NCBI GenBank assembly: GCA_018644785.1
Contig: JABGPV010000022.1
Coordinates: 1-31,985 of the forward strand
Origin: Deltaproteobacteria bacterium
GTDB lineage: Bacteria; Desulfobacterota; DSM-4660; Desulfatiglandales; Desulfatiglandaceae
DNA length: 31,985 nucleotides
Direction of reading: 5' to 3'
Each line of letters starts with the position of its first letter. The stretch's first letter is position 1. Below the pieces are notes generated by a model, which was not told the DNA's origin, searched no databases, and worked only from the letters and a program-made list of their open reading frames with translations. Of this stretch, positions 14,798-23,481 are shown in pieces. Made by a program: the position numbers and the translations under genes.

Positions 14798-16174
14798 TTA
14801 TTTCCCAAGTATCTTTTGATGTGGTTTTATCATTTCGCCTTTAAGTCTTTTGATAAATTCTTTTTTGAACGCTGGTATTTTTGTTAAAAGCATCATTGTT
14901 GAGTTTTTAATTCTTACTCCAAAATCCTTCTGCGGAAAATCATACATTCCATGTTCTTTGTAGAATCTATAGTCAGCCTGAAAAACAAACCGAAGTCTTC
15001 CCCATATATCATCTCTGAAAATTTTCCTTCCTCCAATAACAAGAAAATTAGATGGTCTCACATAATTCTTATCTGCAAGCCGAATAAGACGTTTAGCAAA
15101 GTTTTGTAGTAAAGCATCTATTTGAGTTGAGTCTTCATATTCATCAGTTATGAAATCAACAAGATTAGCTTGCTGTAAACCAATATGACTTTCTAGGATT
15201 TGTCTGAGGTTAGGTATTTGACTTAACGGACCTGACAGGATAAACCCCATCTGCTTTCCAATCAGTGTTGGGGAATGACCATTAAAAAAACTCCTGTCAA
15301 AGAATAGTTTCCACCTTGAAGATAGATAACGATCTTGGATATTTCCAGCGAAAATAAGTATGTCAGGGGTCTTTACCTTTGAGTTATAAAACTCTATATA
15401 TTCATCCTGATCTTGGTAGGTACAAATATTGTCAAGACCGCAGTGGCAACAACCCAGACATGCTCCTTTAATATCCAAGTTGTATAAATTAATCACTTCA
15501 ACTTCACTTGAAAAGGATTTCCTAAATCGATCGATCATTTTCCCCAAATTTGTGTGAATATCATCTGAATCCGTTATTACAGTTACTTTTCTATTGCCGA
15601 TATCAATTTGATCTTTTGCATCACCTGGGATGTACTCAAAGTCTGAATAGCTTAGTGGCTTATAGGTTTTCGTCGTGGCAATCTTATTTTCAATGGCTTC
15701 AAAAAAATCCTCAGCAAATAGGAGCAATCTTTGCCTTTCCTTTTCTTTTACTAAATCATACATATCAGCAGAGAACGATCCCACGAATTTCATATTCAAG
15801 TCATCACAAATAGCATTCATATAATTGTGGGCTGTATGGTCAAAAAAGTGAATTGATGTTGTTAAAACAGCCGTGTATTTGTTTTCAAAGATGCTTTTCA
15901 CATCGTTTTTTGAAATCAGTTCGATGAATCTCTTATAATGAGAATGGAGCAGAAAAAAATAGAGAGGAAAAGCCCACAAAACGCCATCTGATTCCTTAAT
16001 TTCATCAATAATTTCATGAAAAAGTTTCTCATCCTTTTCAATCTTTGGCATTTTCTGGGAAATGTTAATGATTTTAAGCTCGTGCTGGGAAAACTTTTTC
16101 TGGATAAAGTGAACATACTGCATTGTCGCACTTATCTTACCTTTAGGGCTTCCGTTTAGAACAATTATATTCAT
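14798..16174 (-). CDS. Tandem flavodoxin-fold (NADPH-dependent FMN reductase-like) protein
   Basis: A 458-aa soluble protein with two related domains. The first starts MNIIVLNGSPKGKISATMQYVHFIQ, the FMN-phosphate-binding loop of NAD(P)H:FMN reductase-like flavoproteins, with DGVLWAFPLYFFLLHSHYKRFIELI. The second, from about residue 196, runs KVTVITDSDDIHTNLGKMIDRFRKSF, then a Cys-rich motif (GACLGCCHCGLDNICTYQDQDEY), then DILIFAGNIQDRYLSSRWKLFFDRSFF. The Cys-rich segment matches the C-x-x-C region of iron-sulfur flavoprotein-like reductases. The second domain lacks the clear GSP(R/K) loop, so it may be an electron-transfer or degenerate half. A basic C-terminal tail follows. AAGGAGG sits 8 nt before the ATG. 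The gene is AT-rich. Substrate unknown. Confidence 0.78.
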   Translation of the reverse strand: MNIIVLNGSPKGKISATMQYVHFIQKKFSQHELKIINISQKMPKIEKDEKLFHEIIDEIKESDGVLWAFPLYFFLLHSHYKRFIELISKNDVKSIFENKYTAVLTTSIHFFDHTAHNYMNAICDDLNMKFVGSFSADMYDLVKEKERQRLLLFAEDFFEAIENKIATTKTYKPLSYSDFEYIPGDAKDQIDIGNRKVTVITDSDDIHTNLGKMIDRFRKSFSSEVEVINLYNLDIKGACLGCCHCGLDNICTYQDQDEYIEFYNSKVKTPDILIFAGNIQDRYLSSRWKLFFDRSFFNGHSPTLIGKQMGFILSGPLSQIPNLRQILESHIGLQQANLVDFITDEYEDSTQIDALLQNFAKRLIRLADKNYVRPSNFLVIGGRKIFRDDIWGRLRFVFQADYRFYKEHGMYDFPQKDFGVRIKNSTMMLLTKIPAFKKEFIKRLKGEMIKPHQKILGK

Positions 16175-16189
16175 TACAAAAAACCTCCT

Positions 16190-16276
16190 TCAAGTTGCCG
16201 AAGCGGCAGTCATATCCTCGGCCCCTACCTTAATTCTTTCCCCAACTTTATATCCTTTCGGTATCCGGATAGGCAT
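16190..16276 (-). CDS. Possible 28-aa small ORF before the flavodoxin-fold gene
   Basis: ATG 16276 with TAGGAA 8 nt upstream encodes 28 residues (MPIRIPKGYKVGERIKVGAE and 8 more), ending 15 nt before the next ATG. Its stop overlaps the lead-in to that gene's AAGGAGG site. This spacing suits a leader peptide or small protein coupled to the flavodoxin-fold gene, but it could equally be the tail of a decayed gene. Confidence 0.3.
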   Translation of the reverse strand: MPIRIPKGYKVGERIKVGAEDMTAASAT

Positions 16277-16693
16277 GGAATATTCCTACTGTTCAAAAGA
16301 GATAGGTTCCAGATTACATATGCAATCTCTTAAGTTTCGGTGGTCCTCTAAACGCGCACTTACGTTCATTATCTTTGCGACCCACCTGCGCCAGCCAGAC
16401 GCAACAATACCATATCAATCATTGCTATAGGATGTTCTGGTGGATGATAACGCTTGTGCTGTTTGCAGCGCAAGGAATTTTTGGGGCACCAAGCCGGATT
16501 AGCAGAAAAGGTCCGAAAGTCATTAATATTCTCTTAGGACATCCTGAGATCTAGGAGGGCTGATCTCAAAACCGGTTTCCGGAGTATCGGGTGGGCGGTT
16601 TTTTTTTGGGGTACAGATCATTATATCTCATTGGTAGCGGAAAATTTCCAATTTACTCGATATGTGTTGGGTATAACGTTGGGCATTAAAAAA
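16277..16693. other. Gene-free stretch between AT-rich island and tRNA-Asn
   Basis: No gene is supported. A weak terminator-like feature is present on the plus strand: AAAACCG (16568-16574) pairs with CGGTTTT (16596-16602), followed by a T-run to 16607. The promoter of the minus-strand flavodoxin-fold gene should lie near 16290-16350. I saw no integrase or clear direct repeat of the tRNA end that would define an attachment site. Confidence 0.4.
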
Positions 16694-16720
16694 GGCTTAG
16701 AGAGCCGGTTTCTCTAAGCC
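16694..16720 (-). terminator. Intrinsic terminator of tRNA-Asn
   Basis: GGCTTAGAGA and TCTCTAAGCC form a perfect 10-bp stem with a 7-nt loop. On the minus strand it is followed by a T-run, and it lies 11 nt after the tRNA 3' end. Confidence 0.88.
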
Positions 16721-16731
16721 TTTGATTTCAT

Positions 16732-16807
16732 TGGCTCCCCGGGACGGACTCGAACCGCCGACAAGGTGGTTAACAGCCACCTGCTCTACCAGCTGAGCTA
16801 CCGGGGA
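16732..16807 (-). tRNA. tRNA-Asn (GTT)
   Basis: A 76-nt cloverleaf including an encoded CCA. The acceptor stem is TCCCCGG/CCGGGGA with discriminator G. The D arm is GCTCAGCTGGTAGAGC. The anticodon stem GGTGG/CCACC holds loop CTGTTAA with anticodon GTT. The T arm is GGCGGTTCGAGTCCGTC. No variable-arm extension is present, so it is not tRNA-Sec. Confidence 0.97.
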
Positions 16808-16860
16808 ATAGAATCTGTTCATCAGACGGGTTGGACTGGGGCCGGATCAACAGAAAACGT

Positions 16861-16889
16861 CTTTTATCAAAAATCCATTTGAGGGTCAA
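16861..16889 (-). promoter_or_regulatory. Sigma70-type promoter of tRNA-Asn
   Basis: On the minus strand, TTGACC (16889-16884), a 17-nt spacer and TAAAAG (16866-16861) lie about 55 nt upstream of the tRNA. Spacing and position suit a strong housekeeping promoter. Confidence 0.6.
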
Positions 16890-16925
16890 CAAATATTTCA
16901 AACAATTTTTCGTCCGTTATTCGGC

Positions 16926-16954
16926 TTGACACCCATGCCCATACCTTTTATTTT
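16926..16954 (+). promoter_or_regulatory. Sigma70-type promoter upstream of selB
   Basis: TTGACA (16926-16931), a 17-nt spacer and TATTTT (16949-16954) point toward selB. Transcription would start near 16961, giving a ~135-nt leader before the selB ATG, long enough for RNA-level control. Its GC-rich part (about 17005-17060) may fold. Confidence 0.5.
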
Positions 16955-17096
16955 TACGGGTACGATGTTTATCAGTGAGCCCGTTTAGTGCCCACCCGTT
17001 TTCATCGAGCATCTGCAGCTGCCCAGGGGGACTGAGGCGGTTGGCGTCTGCGGATTTTTTCACCAACATCTCTTCAGTAGATTTAAGGATCATTTC

Positions 17097-19001
17097 ATGA
17101 AACAGATTATTCTCGGCACAGCCGGCCATATTGACCACGGAAAGACATCACTGATCAGAGCCCTTACCGGCATTGATACGGATCGTTTGAAAGAAGAAAA
17201 GGAACGGGGTATCACCATTGAGTTAGGGTTTGCCCATCTGGCGCTGCCCGATGGAAGACTGCTGGGGATTGTCGACGTACCGGGTCATGAGAAATTCGTC
17301 AAAAACATGGTGGCCGGGGCAACGGGAATCGACTTGGTGGCGCTCGTCATTGCGGCGGATGAGGGCGTCATGCCGCAAACCCGGGAGCATCTGGAGATTT
17401 GTTCGCTTCTGAAGATTAAACACGGGCTTGTGGTCCTCACCAAAGTGGATATGGTGGATGCCGACTGGCTGGAACTGGTTCGGGAGGATGTTTCCGAATA
17501 TCTGTCGGAAACCTTTCTGGCCGATGCACCGATGGCGGAAGTTTCCTCTGTTACGGGGGATGGCATTCAAGAACTCGTTGAACTGATCAGCCGGATGACC
17601 CAAGAGATTCCCGAGCGCGATATGGGGCATCTTTTCCGTCTCCCCATTGATCGTGTGTTCACCATGAAGGGTTTTGGCACCGTCATTACGGGGACAAGCG
17701 CATCAGGAAAGATCCGGACAGGAGATGAGGTGACCGTTTACCCCCAAGGAATTTCTACAAAAATCAGGGGAATTCATGTTCACAATAAGACCGTGGAAGA
17801 GGTTCAGGCCGGCCTTCGAACCGCCATCAATCTGCAGGGCATCGAAAAAATGATGCTGCAGCGGGGGAATGTGGTGGCTACAAAAGACGCGCTTCGGTCA
17901 ACGTACATGCTGGATGTGGTCCTGGACCTTCTGTCCAGCGCACCGCGTAAGCTCAAAAACAGGGCCAAAGTGCGGTTTCATGCGGGTACGGCCGAGATTA
18001 TTTCGACCCTGGTTCTACTGGACCGGGATGAATTGAAACCCGGTGAAACCTGTTTGGCCCAGATCAGGCTGGATGCCCCCACGACCGTTCTGAAAGGGGA
18101 CCGTTATGTCTTAAGGAGTTACTCGCCTGTCCGCACCATCGGCGGCGGCCAGATCCTGAACCCCCTGCCCGGAAAGAAAAAGCGGTTTCAAGAAAGGGTG
18201 CTCCGTGAGCTGAACCTGCTTGATAGAGGAGAAGAGAGGGAAACCATTGAACTGTTTGTGTCCCTGGGGCGCTTTCAAGGCGTCGGGGAGGAAGAACTTT
18301 CCTTCCTGGTGAACAAGAGTCGAAAAAAGCTGACCGAACAACTGAACGCCCTCAAAGCGAAAAGGAGAATTATTCGGTTTGATAAGGAACGGGGGACCAT
18401 GATCCATGCGGATTTCATGGAAAAAGCCAGGACCGCGCTTTTGGAAACCCTTTCGGCATATCATAAAGCCTTTCCCCTGAAGCAGGGCCTGGTCAAGGAG
18501 GAGCTTCGTTCCAGGATGGTCGGCGCTAAAGATCCAAAGCTTTTCAACCACCTCATTCATCAACTGGCGAAAGAAGAAGCGCTGGTTCAGGAAAAAGAAG
18601 TGGTTCGGCTGAAAGACCACCAGGTCACCCTGGCCCAGGACCAGAAAAAGGCGCGACAGGAACTGGAAGACATATATGTCAAAGGCCGGCTCCAACCCCC
18701 CTATTTCAAAGATATCAAATCAAAATTTCAAGGCAATACGGCATCGGAAGTACTGGGGGTTATGGTGAAGGACGGCGTTTTGCTGAAGGTCAAGGAAGAC
18801 CTCTATTTTCACAGGAGCGCTGTGGAAACTCTGGAAAAAGAGCTGGTGGATTTTTTGAAATCCCATGGGGAAATCACCACACCACAGTTCAAAGAGATGA
18901 CCGGCGCTTCCAGAAAATACACCATCCCGCTGATCGAATATTTTGACAAAACCCAGGTGACGGTTCGGGTGGGAGACAGCAGGGTTTTGAGAAAAAAATG
19001 A
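17097..19001 (+). CDS. selB: Selenocysteine-specific translation elongation factor SelB
   Basis: A 634-aa GTPase that delivers Sec-tRNA to UGA codons marked by a SECIS hairpin. G-domain motifs: [10 protein letters not shown] (about residues 10-19), GITIELGFA (the switch-I Thr), [20 protein letters not shown] (from about 59) and LTKVDMVD. Elongation-factor domains II and III follow ([23 protein letters not shown] ... [23 protein letters not shown], the SelB signature). Residues about 370-634 are the winged-helix repeats that bind SECIS RNA, ending [29 protein letters not shown]. Length is close to E. coli SelB (614 aa). It heads a co-directional group with yqeC, whose TTG start is 15 nt after its stop. 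It shows that the organism decodes UGA as selenocysteine. Confidence 0.97.
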   Translation: MKQIILGTAGHIDHGKTSLIRALTGIDTDRLKEEKERGITIELGFAHLALPDGRLLGIVDVPGHEKFVKNMVAGATGIDLVALVIAADEGVMPQTREHLEICSLLKIKHGLVVLTKVDMVDADWLELVREDVSEYLSETFLADAPMAEVSSVTGDGIQELVELISRMTQEIPERDMGHLFRLPIDRVFTMKGFGTVITGTSASGKIRTGDEVTVYPQGISTKIRGIHVHNKTVEEVQAGLRTAINLQGIEKMMLQRGNVVATKDALRSTYMLDVVLDLLSSAPRKLKNRAKVRFHAGTAEIISTLVLLDRDELKPGETCLAQIRLDAPTTVLKGDRYVLRSYSPVRTIGGGQILNPLPGKKKRFQERVLRELNLLDRGEERETIELFVSLGRFQGVGEEELSFLVNKSRKKLTEQLNALKAKRRIIRFDKERGTMIHADFMEKARTALLETLSAYHKAFPLKQGLVKEELRSRMVGAKDPKLFNHLIHQLAKEEALVQEKEVVRLKDHQVTLAQDQKKARQELEDIYVKGRLQPPYFKDIKSKFQGNTASEVLGVMVKDGVLLKVKEDLYFHRSAVETLEKELVDFLKSHGEITTPQFKEMTGASRKYTIPLIEYFDKTQVTVRVGDSRVLRKK

Positions 19002-19016
19002 CCGGAGTATTTTGAC

Positions 19017-19790
19017 TTGGAAAAATCTCACCAGGGTTTAATCACCGCTCTGGACCTCAGCCCGCAAGAGCATGTGGCCGTTGTGGGCGGCGGCGGCAAG
19101 TCGACCCTTTGTTTCGCACTGGCAGAAGCGTTGAGGCTTAAGGGAGCAAGGGTGATTTCCACCACCACCACAAAAGTTCGGCACGAGGAAGCCAAAACAT
19201 ATCCTCGCCTGGTACTTTACCCTCCCGGTGAATCAGACTTGGAAGCCGTAAAAAAAGGGCTTCATGAGGCCGGCAATGTTTTTGTGGGGCAGGAATTTCT
19301 GAAAAATGGAAAGGTTGAAGGTATCTCTTCGACCGCGGCGGATGATCTTTTCAGGATGCCGGGTGTAGACTACGTGATCATCGAGGCAGACGGCGCGGCA
19401 GGCCGCCCCTTGAAGGCGCCGGCAGATCATGAGCCGGTGATTCCCAGATCCGTAACATGTGTGATTGCCGTGATGGGCTTGGAGGCTCTCGGTAAACCCT
19501 TGGGGCCGGACATGGTTTTCAGACCGGCGTTGTTCAAAGCGCTGACCGGGCTTAAAGAAGGGGATATCCTTAATCCTGAGGGGTTGGTCTGGGCATTTGA
19601 TGGAAAAGCGGGGCTGTTTAAAAATACACCGGCTTCAGCCCGGCGAATGGTATTTTTGAACCAGTTGGATATTATTCCCGATGATCGAGCGCCACAAGAC
19701 ATGGCCCGGCGCCTGATTGAAACACACCGCTTCATTGAGCGGGTCGTTTTAGGGTCTTTTCGGAAAAATGAGTTCATAACGATTCGATGA
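19017..19790 (+). CDS. yqeC: Selenium-dependent hydroxylase accessory protein YqeC
   Basis: A 257-aa protein of the YqeC family, which comparative genomics links to the labile selenium cofactor of selenium-dependent molybdenum hydroxylases. Motifs: VAVVGGGGKSTLCFALAEALRLKG (P-loop-like), VISTTTTKV, VDYVIIEADGAAGRPLKAPADHEPVIP and VIAVMGLEALGKP, all typical of YqeC. The start is TTG 19017 with CGGAG about 9 nt upstream; no ATG lies near. Its position directly after selB supports a selenium role. No YqeB partner or hydroxylase is within the window, so its target must be elsewhere. Confidence 0.92.
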   Translation: MEKSHQGLITALDLSPQEHVAVVGGGGKSTLCFALAEALRLKGARVISTTTTKVRHEEAKTYPRLVLYPPGESDLEAVKKGLHEAGNVFVGQEFLKNGKVEGISSTAADDLFRMPGVDYVIIEADGAAGRPLKAPADHEPVIPRSVTCVIAVMGLEALGKPLGPDMVFRPALFKALTGLKEGDILNPEGLVWAFDGKAGLFKNTPASARRMVFLNQLDIIPDDRAPQDMARRLIETHRFIERVVLGSFRKNEFITIR

Positions 19791-19829
19791 GAGAGGGTCT
19801 GAGGCCCTAAATCTCACAAAGAGATGTCC

Positions 19830-20474
19830 ATGGAGAACAGCTACCAGTTGTGGCTCTGGGAAAAGCTGGGCGAAAAATGTGTTAAAAACCTGAAAAAGCA
19901 TGGTTTCGACGCCCATTTCGCCGCCACGAAGGAGGATGCGAAAAAACTGATTCTGGATATGGTTTCAGGCTTTGATACCTTTGGTTTCGGGGGCTCCGAC
20001 ACGACCCGGGCACTGGGGCTCACCGAGGTGCTTAAGGCGCAGGGAAAAACGCTTTATGACCACTGGAAAACCGGTCTTTCCAGGGAAGAGAACCTGGAGA
20101 TTCGGCTTCTGCAGGGACGTTGCGACTGCTTTTTCTGCAGCGCCAATGCCATCTCCGCAACCGGTGAGATCGTCAACGTGGACGGCGTGGGGAACCGAAC
20201 CAATGCCATGAGCTTCGGAACACGGAAAGTGGTGGTGGTGGCGGGCATGAACAAGGTCACCCATGACCTTGAATCGGCCCTTGATCGGATCAGGGAGGTG
20301 GCCGCTCCCATGCGAGCCAAAAGCCTCAATTTCGATACACCCTGCGCAGAGACCGGCGTCTGCAACGACTGCAACGCCCCTCAGCGAATCTGCAGGATTA
20401 CCGCCATCTTTCACCGTAAACCCATGATGACCGATATATCGGTCGTTCTGGTAAACCAAGCTATGGGGTTTTGA
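19830..20474 (+). CDS. LUD domain protein (LutC/YkgG-type, DUF162)
   Basis: A ~214-aa soluble protein. LUD motifs: FDTFGFGGSDTTRALGL, FCSANAISATGEIVNVDGVGNRTNAMSFGTRKVVVVAGMNKVTHDLESALDRIREVAAPM, then a Cys-rich end (TPCAETGVCNDCNAPQRICR) common in stand-alone LUD proteins of anaerobes and possibly metal-binding. LutC-type proteins take part in lactate oxidation, but no LutA/LutB genes are present here, so the substrate is unknown. ATG 19830 is 6 nt after AAAGAGA; ATG 19824, in frame, sits too close to that site. It follows yqeC by 39 nt in the same direction. Confidence 0.85.
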   Translation: MENSYQLWLWEKLGEKCVKNLKKHGFDAHFAATKEDAKKLILDMVSGFDTFGFGGSDTTRALGLTEVLKAQGKTLYDHWKTGLSREENLEIRLLQGRCDCFFCSANAISATGEIVNVDGVGNRTNAMSFGTRKVVVVAGMNKVTHDLESALDRIREVAAPMRAKSLNFDTPCAETGVCNDCNAPQRICRITAIFHRKPMMTDISVVLVNQAMGF

Positions 20475-20479
20475 TTTGA

Positions 20480-20740
20480 ATGGAAAAACATACACATAAG
20501 TTTGTAGAAGAATACGATGGCCTTGTGGGTTTCGGTCTCGACAGGGAAGGGGATGGACACACCATCACCTATTATCTTCAGAAATTTGCTGACGATACGC
20601 ACATGGCCCTCATGCGGGAGCGCATGAGCGAGGAAGACATGACCCGTCTCTTTGACCTGTTGACCTATCTATTGAAACAATACCTGAGCGAAGAGGAATA
20701 CCACAGCCACTTCCTGAAAGATGATCATCATCATGGATAG
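20480..20740 (+). CDS. Small conserved-looking protein with His-rich tail
   Basis: An 86-aa acidic soluble protein that I do not recognise. It starts 5 nt after the LUD gene stop, so it is very likely co-translated. Residues 20-75 include GDGHTITYYLQKFADD and an amphipathic helical stretch (MRERMSEEDMTRLFDLLTYLLKQYLSEEEYHSHFL), ending DDHHHG. The HSH and HHH groups could bind a metal. It is the last gene of the selB-led run. Confidence 0.68.
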   Translation: MEKHTHKFVEEYDGLVGFGLDREGDGHTITYYLQKFADDTHMALMRERMSEEDMTRLFDLLTYLLKQYLSEEEYHSHFLKDDHHHG

Positions 20741-20750
20741 GGGGATAGGG

Positions 20751-21665
20751 TCATGGTCCCCAAAAGGCTGCTTTAACCGTCAAAAGGGCATATAGAAAAA
20801 ACACCAGCACAATCAGCCAGTGCAGGTATCTGGAGATAATTCTCATCCCGCTTTTTTCAGCCCCGGATTTTCCCCCTGCCTTTTCAAGGCTTGGCAGAAT
20901 CAATACGCACCCCAGAAAAAGGGCCGGTAGTACAACGCCCGCCAGGGTCGCCGGAAGGGTTTTCAGAAGGGTCTGAATTCCCAGAAAAAACCAGGGGCCT
21001 TTTACGGATGCCGCGAAAGCATCGGGTGGCATATCCACAAACGGTTTGACAAATAACGCATAGAGACACAGCCCCGCCGCACCGGTATAAAGGATACCGT
21101 GTTTCGGGAACCATTTTCGAATGTGGGTTCTGATGAGGTACAGGATGAGGATGGGCAGAAAAAAACAGTGGTACAGATAGGGCAGAAAAAAAAGGTCTTT
21201 TCCGGGCAGAATGAACAACCTGGAAATCGTTTCTCCCACTAAGGGGATGTTACCTGTAATGTTCATGAAAATCCGCGCCGCAAAGAGGCCTTCTTTGTCT
21301 CCTTTCAGGACAAACCCCGTAAAAAGGGTGTAAAAACAAAGGCACAGGGAAAAGACGAGGCGTTGCCACTGGCCCTCGGGGTAAAGGCGATACCGTTTCT
21401 GATGGAAATGGTCCACGGCATGGATGAGCATCAGGATTACAAACAGCTGGCCTGACGCGAAATGAAGCTGTCTGAAAAACCAGCCATAGGGGACAAGGGT
21501 TGTAATTTCTTCTACGTTTTGAAAGACGTTGCCCATGGGGCGATAGTAAAATGTCAGCACAATGCCTGATAGGAGGCATAAAAAAAGGGCTGAAAGTCCC
21601 AGGCGGGGAAGATATGAGGAAATTCCTGCAGAAATTCTGTTGCCGGGCTTGTTCGTGAATAACAA
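20751..21665 (-). CDS. Cytochrome b/b6-type membrane subunit
   Basis: A 304-aa membrane protein with about seven or eight helices. Two His pairs fit bis-His heme b ligation: LHFASGQLFVILMLIH (13 residues between) and YHCFFLPILILYLIRTH (14 between, the b6-type spacing). A C-terminal part resembling subunit IV has KGPWFFLGIQTLLK in place of the quinol-site PEWY motif. With the Rieske gene upstream it would form a quinol-oxidising complex passing electrons to a periplasmic acceptor; no cytochrome c is next to it. The start is TTG 21665 with GAGGAA 8 nt upstream. It is the second gene of a minus-strand pair, 14 nt after the Rieske stop. ExtP-like cytochromes of selenite/tellurite operons are a possible relative, untested. 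Confidence 0.85.
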   Translation of the reverse strand: MLFTNKPGNRISAGISSYLPRLGLSALFLCLLSGIVLTFYYRPMGNVFQNVEEITTLVPYGWFFRQLHFASGQLFVILMLIHAVDHFHQKRYRLYPEGQWQRLVFSLCLCFYTLFTGFVLKGDKEGLFAARIFMNITGNIPLVGETISRLFILPGKDLFFLPYLYHCFFLPILILYLIRTHIRKWFPKHGILYTGAAGLCLYALFVKPFVDMPPDAFAASVKGPWFFLGIQTLLKTLPATLAGVVLPALFLGCVLILPSLEKAGGKSGAEKSGMRIISRYLHWLIVLVFFLYALLTVKAAFWGP

Positions 21666-21679
21666 ATCCCATTCCTCGA

Positions 21680-22084
21680 TCAGATTTTTACAACGATTTC
21701 AATGTCGCCGTTTGGATTTTTTTTGACCGGAAGTTCTTGAAGATTTCGTTTGGCAGGCCCGGATATCCATTTTCCTGAGGTTTCAAACGTGCTGCCATGG
21801 CAGGGACATTTGAATTTTTTTGAAACCGCGTCAAAATTGACGGTGCATCCCAGATGAGGGCATTTGGCGGAGAGGGCGCTGAATCCGTCCTTTGACGACA
21901 TCAGATAGACGCCTTCTTTATAATTGGCGGTGGCATGTTGGGCATCGGGTGGGAAAGTAATCTTTTTCTCTGAGATTTTCCTGAAGCCAACAAAGGAAAA
22001 GACCGGAAAACCGAGGGCCACAGCGCCAATGGCATATCCACCCCATAAAGCACCTTTCTTGATAAACTGCCTTCTTTCAAACAT
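21680..22084 (-). CDS. Rieske [2Fe-2S] protein
   Basis: A 134-aa protein with a Tat-type N-terminus (ERRQFIKKG, then a hydrophobic segment around residues 12-32) that likely anchors it with the cluster in the periplasm. Cluster ligands are in CPHLGC (about residues 75-80) and CPCHGS (about 94-99), giving the two Cys and two His. The pair of Cys in these loops can form the stabilising disulfide of bc1-type Rieske proteins. It is the first gene of the operon with cytochrome b. The ribosome site is weak. Confidence 0.93.
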   Translation of the reverse strand: MFERRQFIKKGALWGGYAIGAVALGFPVFSFVGFRKISEKKITFPPDAQHATANYKEGVYLMSSKDGFSALSAKCPHLGCTVNFDAVSKKFKCPCHGSTFETSGKWISGPAKRNLQELPVKKNPNGDIEIVVKI

Positions 22085-22184
22085 TTTTCGGTCTTTTTCC
22101 CAATTTGTTCTACCACTCCTGTGACGTTAGGGAAAAAGATAAAAAAAATCAAGCATTCTCTGTGAATCCCCCTGCCGCCCGCGG

Positions 22185-23300
22185 TCAGGTTTTTGGGTTC
22201 AATCCCAGTTGCTCCATGACAAGATTGTGCAGTTTGGGTCTGAAAGCCCTGATGGCCGTATTTTGTCTCGATGGATGGATTCGGTTGGTTAAAAAGACCA
22301 CCGTCACATCATTTTGAAGATCCATCCACAGGGAAGTCCCCGTAAACCCCAGATGTCCAACGGAAATTGGCGAAATATAACTTCCGGCACTCGAACCGAC
22401 GGGGGAAGGTGTGTCCCACCCCAAGGCCCAGGTGCTCCCGGGGACGAGGTGTTGTTTTTCAAAAAAAGTCCTGACAGTTTCCGGTTGAAGGTAATCATCA
22501 CGCAATCCGCGAAAATGTTCCTTCAGGAGGTTGGCCAGGCGATAAACCCCATCCGCTGTGCCAAAGATACCCGCATGCCCTGAATATCCACCCAGAGCGC
22601 AGGCGTTTTCATCATGGACCTCTCCCTGGAGGATCCTTTTGCGCCAGGGGCAGTCTTCCGTTGCGGCGAATTGGATTTTGTTTTGCAGGGGGTCTGTTGT
22701 GCCAAAAAAAAGTGCTTTCTCCAATGAAAGGGGTTCAAAAAAGTGTTCATTAAGGAACCGGGGCAGGGAAACCCCCGCATTTTCCTCAATGACCCACTCA
22801 AGGATCATGAACCCCAGATCGCTGTATACCGTCCGTCTCCCGGGTGAATATTTAAGCGGTATTTCCAAAAGTCTCTCCCTTAAAAGGGACTTCCTCTCTT
22901 GCGGCTTTTCACTTGAAAGCTCAAGATAAAAAGGCGCCCAGCCTGGAAAACCGGCACAATGGGTCAGAAGGCATCGAAGGGTGATGGCGGCCTTATCCGG
23001 AGGGACCGGTATCCGCAGCAGGTCGCCAAGGGCTTGATCCGGATGAACGGCTCCCTGGTCAAAGAGCTTCATGATCGACAGGGTGGTGCAAAGCGGTTTG
23101 GTCAGGGAGGCCAGGTCAAAGGGCGTGTCCTTTTCCACTGGGAGCGGAATAGGCAGCAGAACACGATTTCCGGTTTGTTCGAAAAAAACGATTTCTTTTT
23201 TTTGGGCAGCCAGCAGTACCGCACCGGGATAAACCCCTTCCTCGGCCCCCTTTTTCAAGAGGTTTCCAACGGATACACGGCTTTCTCGTTTAATTCCCAT
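22185..23300 (-). CDS. Serine hydrolase, class C beta-lactamase/esterase family
   Basis: A 371-aa protein of the beta-lactamase/penicillin-binding-protein-like family (COG1680). SLTK (about residue 66) is the SxxK nucleophile motif, YSD (about 160) fits the Tyr-x-Asn position with Asp, and HLGFTGTS (about 324) is the HxG box. No signal peptide is evident, so a cytoplasmic esterase or peptidase is more likely than a secreted lactamase. Many relatives are annotated only as serine hydrolase. It is on the same strand as the Rieske pair but 100 nt upstream, and is divergent from the lipoprotein gene at 23482. Confidence 0.85.
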   Translation of the reverse strand: MGIKRESRVSVGNLLKKGAEEGVYPGAVLLAAQKKEIVFFEQTGNRVLLPIPLPVEKDTPFDLASLTKPLCTTLSIMKLFDQGAVHPDQALGDLLRIPVPPDKAAITLRCLLTHCAGFPGWAPFYLELSSEKPQERKSLLRERLLEIPLKYSPGRRTVYSDLGFMILEWVIEENAGVSLPRFLNEHFFEPLSLEKALFFGTTDPLQNKIQFAATEDCPWRKRILQGEVHDENACALGGYSGHAGIFGTADGVYRLANLLKEHFRGLRDDYLQPETVRTFFEKQHLVPGSTWALGWDTPSPVGSSAGSYISPISVGHLGFTGTSLWMDLQNDVTVVFLTNRIHPSRQNTAIRAFRPKLHNLVMEQLGLNPKT

Positions 23301-23481
23301 TTCAGTAATCTAGCGTCCCCTTGCCTCCCCGAAACGGCTAACATAAATCTTCATAAGAGTAAACCCATAACTGTAACCCCCAAATGGTTATCCTTTTTGG
23401 TTGCGGCCGTGCGGCATAGACGCTATATTGTCTGCCTGAAAATACCTCTTTTCCATTATGTTGCTTCTTTCAGGAGGTTCC

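Noticed and set aside
16917..17138. Search for tRNA-Sec (selC) and a minus-strand ORF upstream of selB
   Set aside because: No 90-100 nt tRNA with TCA anticodon and long variable arm was seen, and the ORF overlaps the selB start antisense.
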